From Nitrospiraceae bacterium (GTDB lineage: Bacteria; Nitrospirota; Nitrospiria; Nitrospirales; UBA8639): a stretch of DNA of 5,555 nt. The translations under genes were made by a program, and so were the position numbers. Shown piece by piece: positions 5,336-5,555 of this stretch. Within the stretch, counting starts at the first letter, position 1, and each line of letters opens with the position of its first letter. The notes under the pieces are model-generated. The model did no database searches and was not told where the DNA came from. It saw only the letters and a list, made by a program, of their open reading frames with translations. Where the stretch lies: NCBI GenBank assembly GCA_003523945.1, contig DOFS01000037.1, positions 1-5,555 on the forward strand, written 5' to 3'.

Positions 5336-5555
5336 TTCGTAATGCCTCCGACAACATGTGTTTGTTCAGAAAGAGATCCGCCACCAGCCGCTTTTTATCG
5401 GATATTCTCTTCTTCCAGCTGGCGCAACCGTCGGTGTTCACTTACAACGAGATGGGCAAACTTTTTCTTGCACACATACAACGTGGACTGATCTTCCCCC
5501 ACAAGATTGGACACCCCGTTAAGCTGCCCGCTTAAAGACCATTGGAATCCTGTGT
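5324..5555 (-). pseudogene. IS3-family orfA (element 1), partial at window edge
   Basis: The open reading enters from the right edge and reads LNGVSNLVGEDQSTLYVCKK, KFAHLVVSEHRRLRQLEEEN, then a stop (5395-5397). The next frame resumes as KKRLVADLFLNKHMLSEALR, ending in an A8 run at 5330-5337. This matches the end of an orfA helix-turn-helix and its following coiled coil. Removing one A would give RKKV followed by TGA (5324-5326), a typical orfA ending. With eight A the frame instead passes directly into orfB. The true start lies outside the window. Confidence 0.75.

Larger units (their letters stand above)
4724..5555 (-). mobile_element. Element 1: truncated IS3-family insertion sequence, runs off the window
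   Basis: The remnant holds the 3' part of orfA and most of an orfB on the minus strand. It is cut on one side by the window edge and on the other by the end of element 2. No terminal repeat of its own is visible. The reading frame changes repeatedly, and two internal stretches appear to be missing. Sequence motifs place it in a different lineage from element 3. Confidence 0.75.

Noticed and set aside
5225..5491. 88-codon plus-strand frame at the right edge
   Set aside because: It is antisense to element 1 orfA/orfB, whose conserved residues are on the minus strand.
3098..5555. The transposase breaks are just sequencing errors
   Set aside because: Some single-base indels in homopolymers could be errors, but substitution-type stops, missing blocks of residues and lost gene halves cannot all be. 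The neighbouring 2.9 kb has two long intact frames.
1..5555. CRISPR array, tRNA or rRNA gene, toxin-antitoxin or defence system
   Set aside because: No regularly spaced repeats, no clover-leaf or rRNA-like stretch, and no small gene pair were seen. All coding signal is accounted for by the operon and the IS remnants.

Overview
The window comes from a bacterial chromosome or large replicon. The operon has clear Shine-Dalgarno sites, and three degraded IS3-family insertion sequences lie beside it. The two intact genes are of kinds typically found in surface-polysaccharide or exopolysaccharide loci. No single gene fixes the genus. A Gram-negative, environmental-type bacterium is likely, but that is inference.

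Left half (178-3097, minus strand): two intact genes form a tightly coupled operon transcribed right to left. First is a GT4-type glycosyltransferase (343 aa). One nucleotide after its stop comes a full-length AsnB-family glutamine-dependent amidotransferase / asparagine synthetase (628 aa). The likely roles are sugar transfer and glutamine-dependent amidation during assembly of a surface glycan; AsnB could instead simply make asparagine. Positions 1-177, downstream of asnB, hold no recognisable gene or clear terminator.

Right half (about 3098-5555): a graveyard of three IS3-family elements, all with transposase genes on the minus strand and all dead. Element 3 (about 3095-3522) is only the 3' part of an orfB, with three frameshifts. 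Element 2 (3523-4721, 1199 bp) is complete from end to end, with inverted terminal repeats, orfA and orfB, but carries three in-frame stops and three single-base frameshifts. Element 1 (4724-5555, cut by the window edge) is an orfA/orfB remnant with internal deletions, frameshifts and stops. Element 2 lies between elements 1 and 3, which are not two halves of one gene, and it has no target duplication. This points to recombination or deletion after insertion.

The element 3 remnant stops 9 bp before the glycosyltransferase start codon. The glycosyltransferase's ribosome-binding site, and possibly its start codon and promoter, may therefore be IS-derived. I see no convincing new defence, CRISPR, RNA or catalytic system. 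The most interesting signals are the IS-glycosyltransferase junction, the element 1/2/3 junctions, and one-base changes in the frameshift runs of two transposases.
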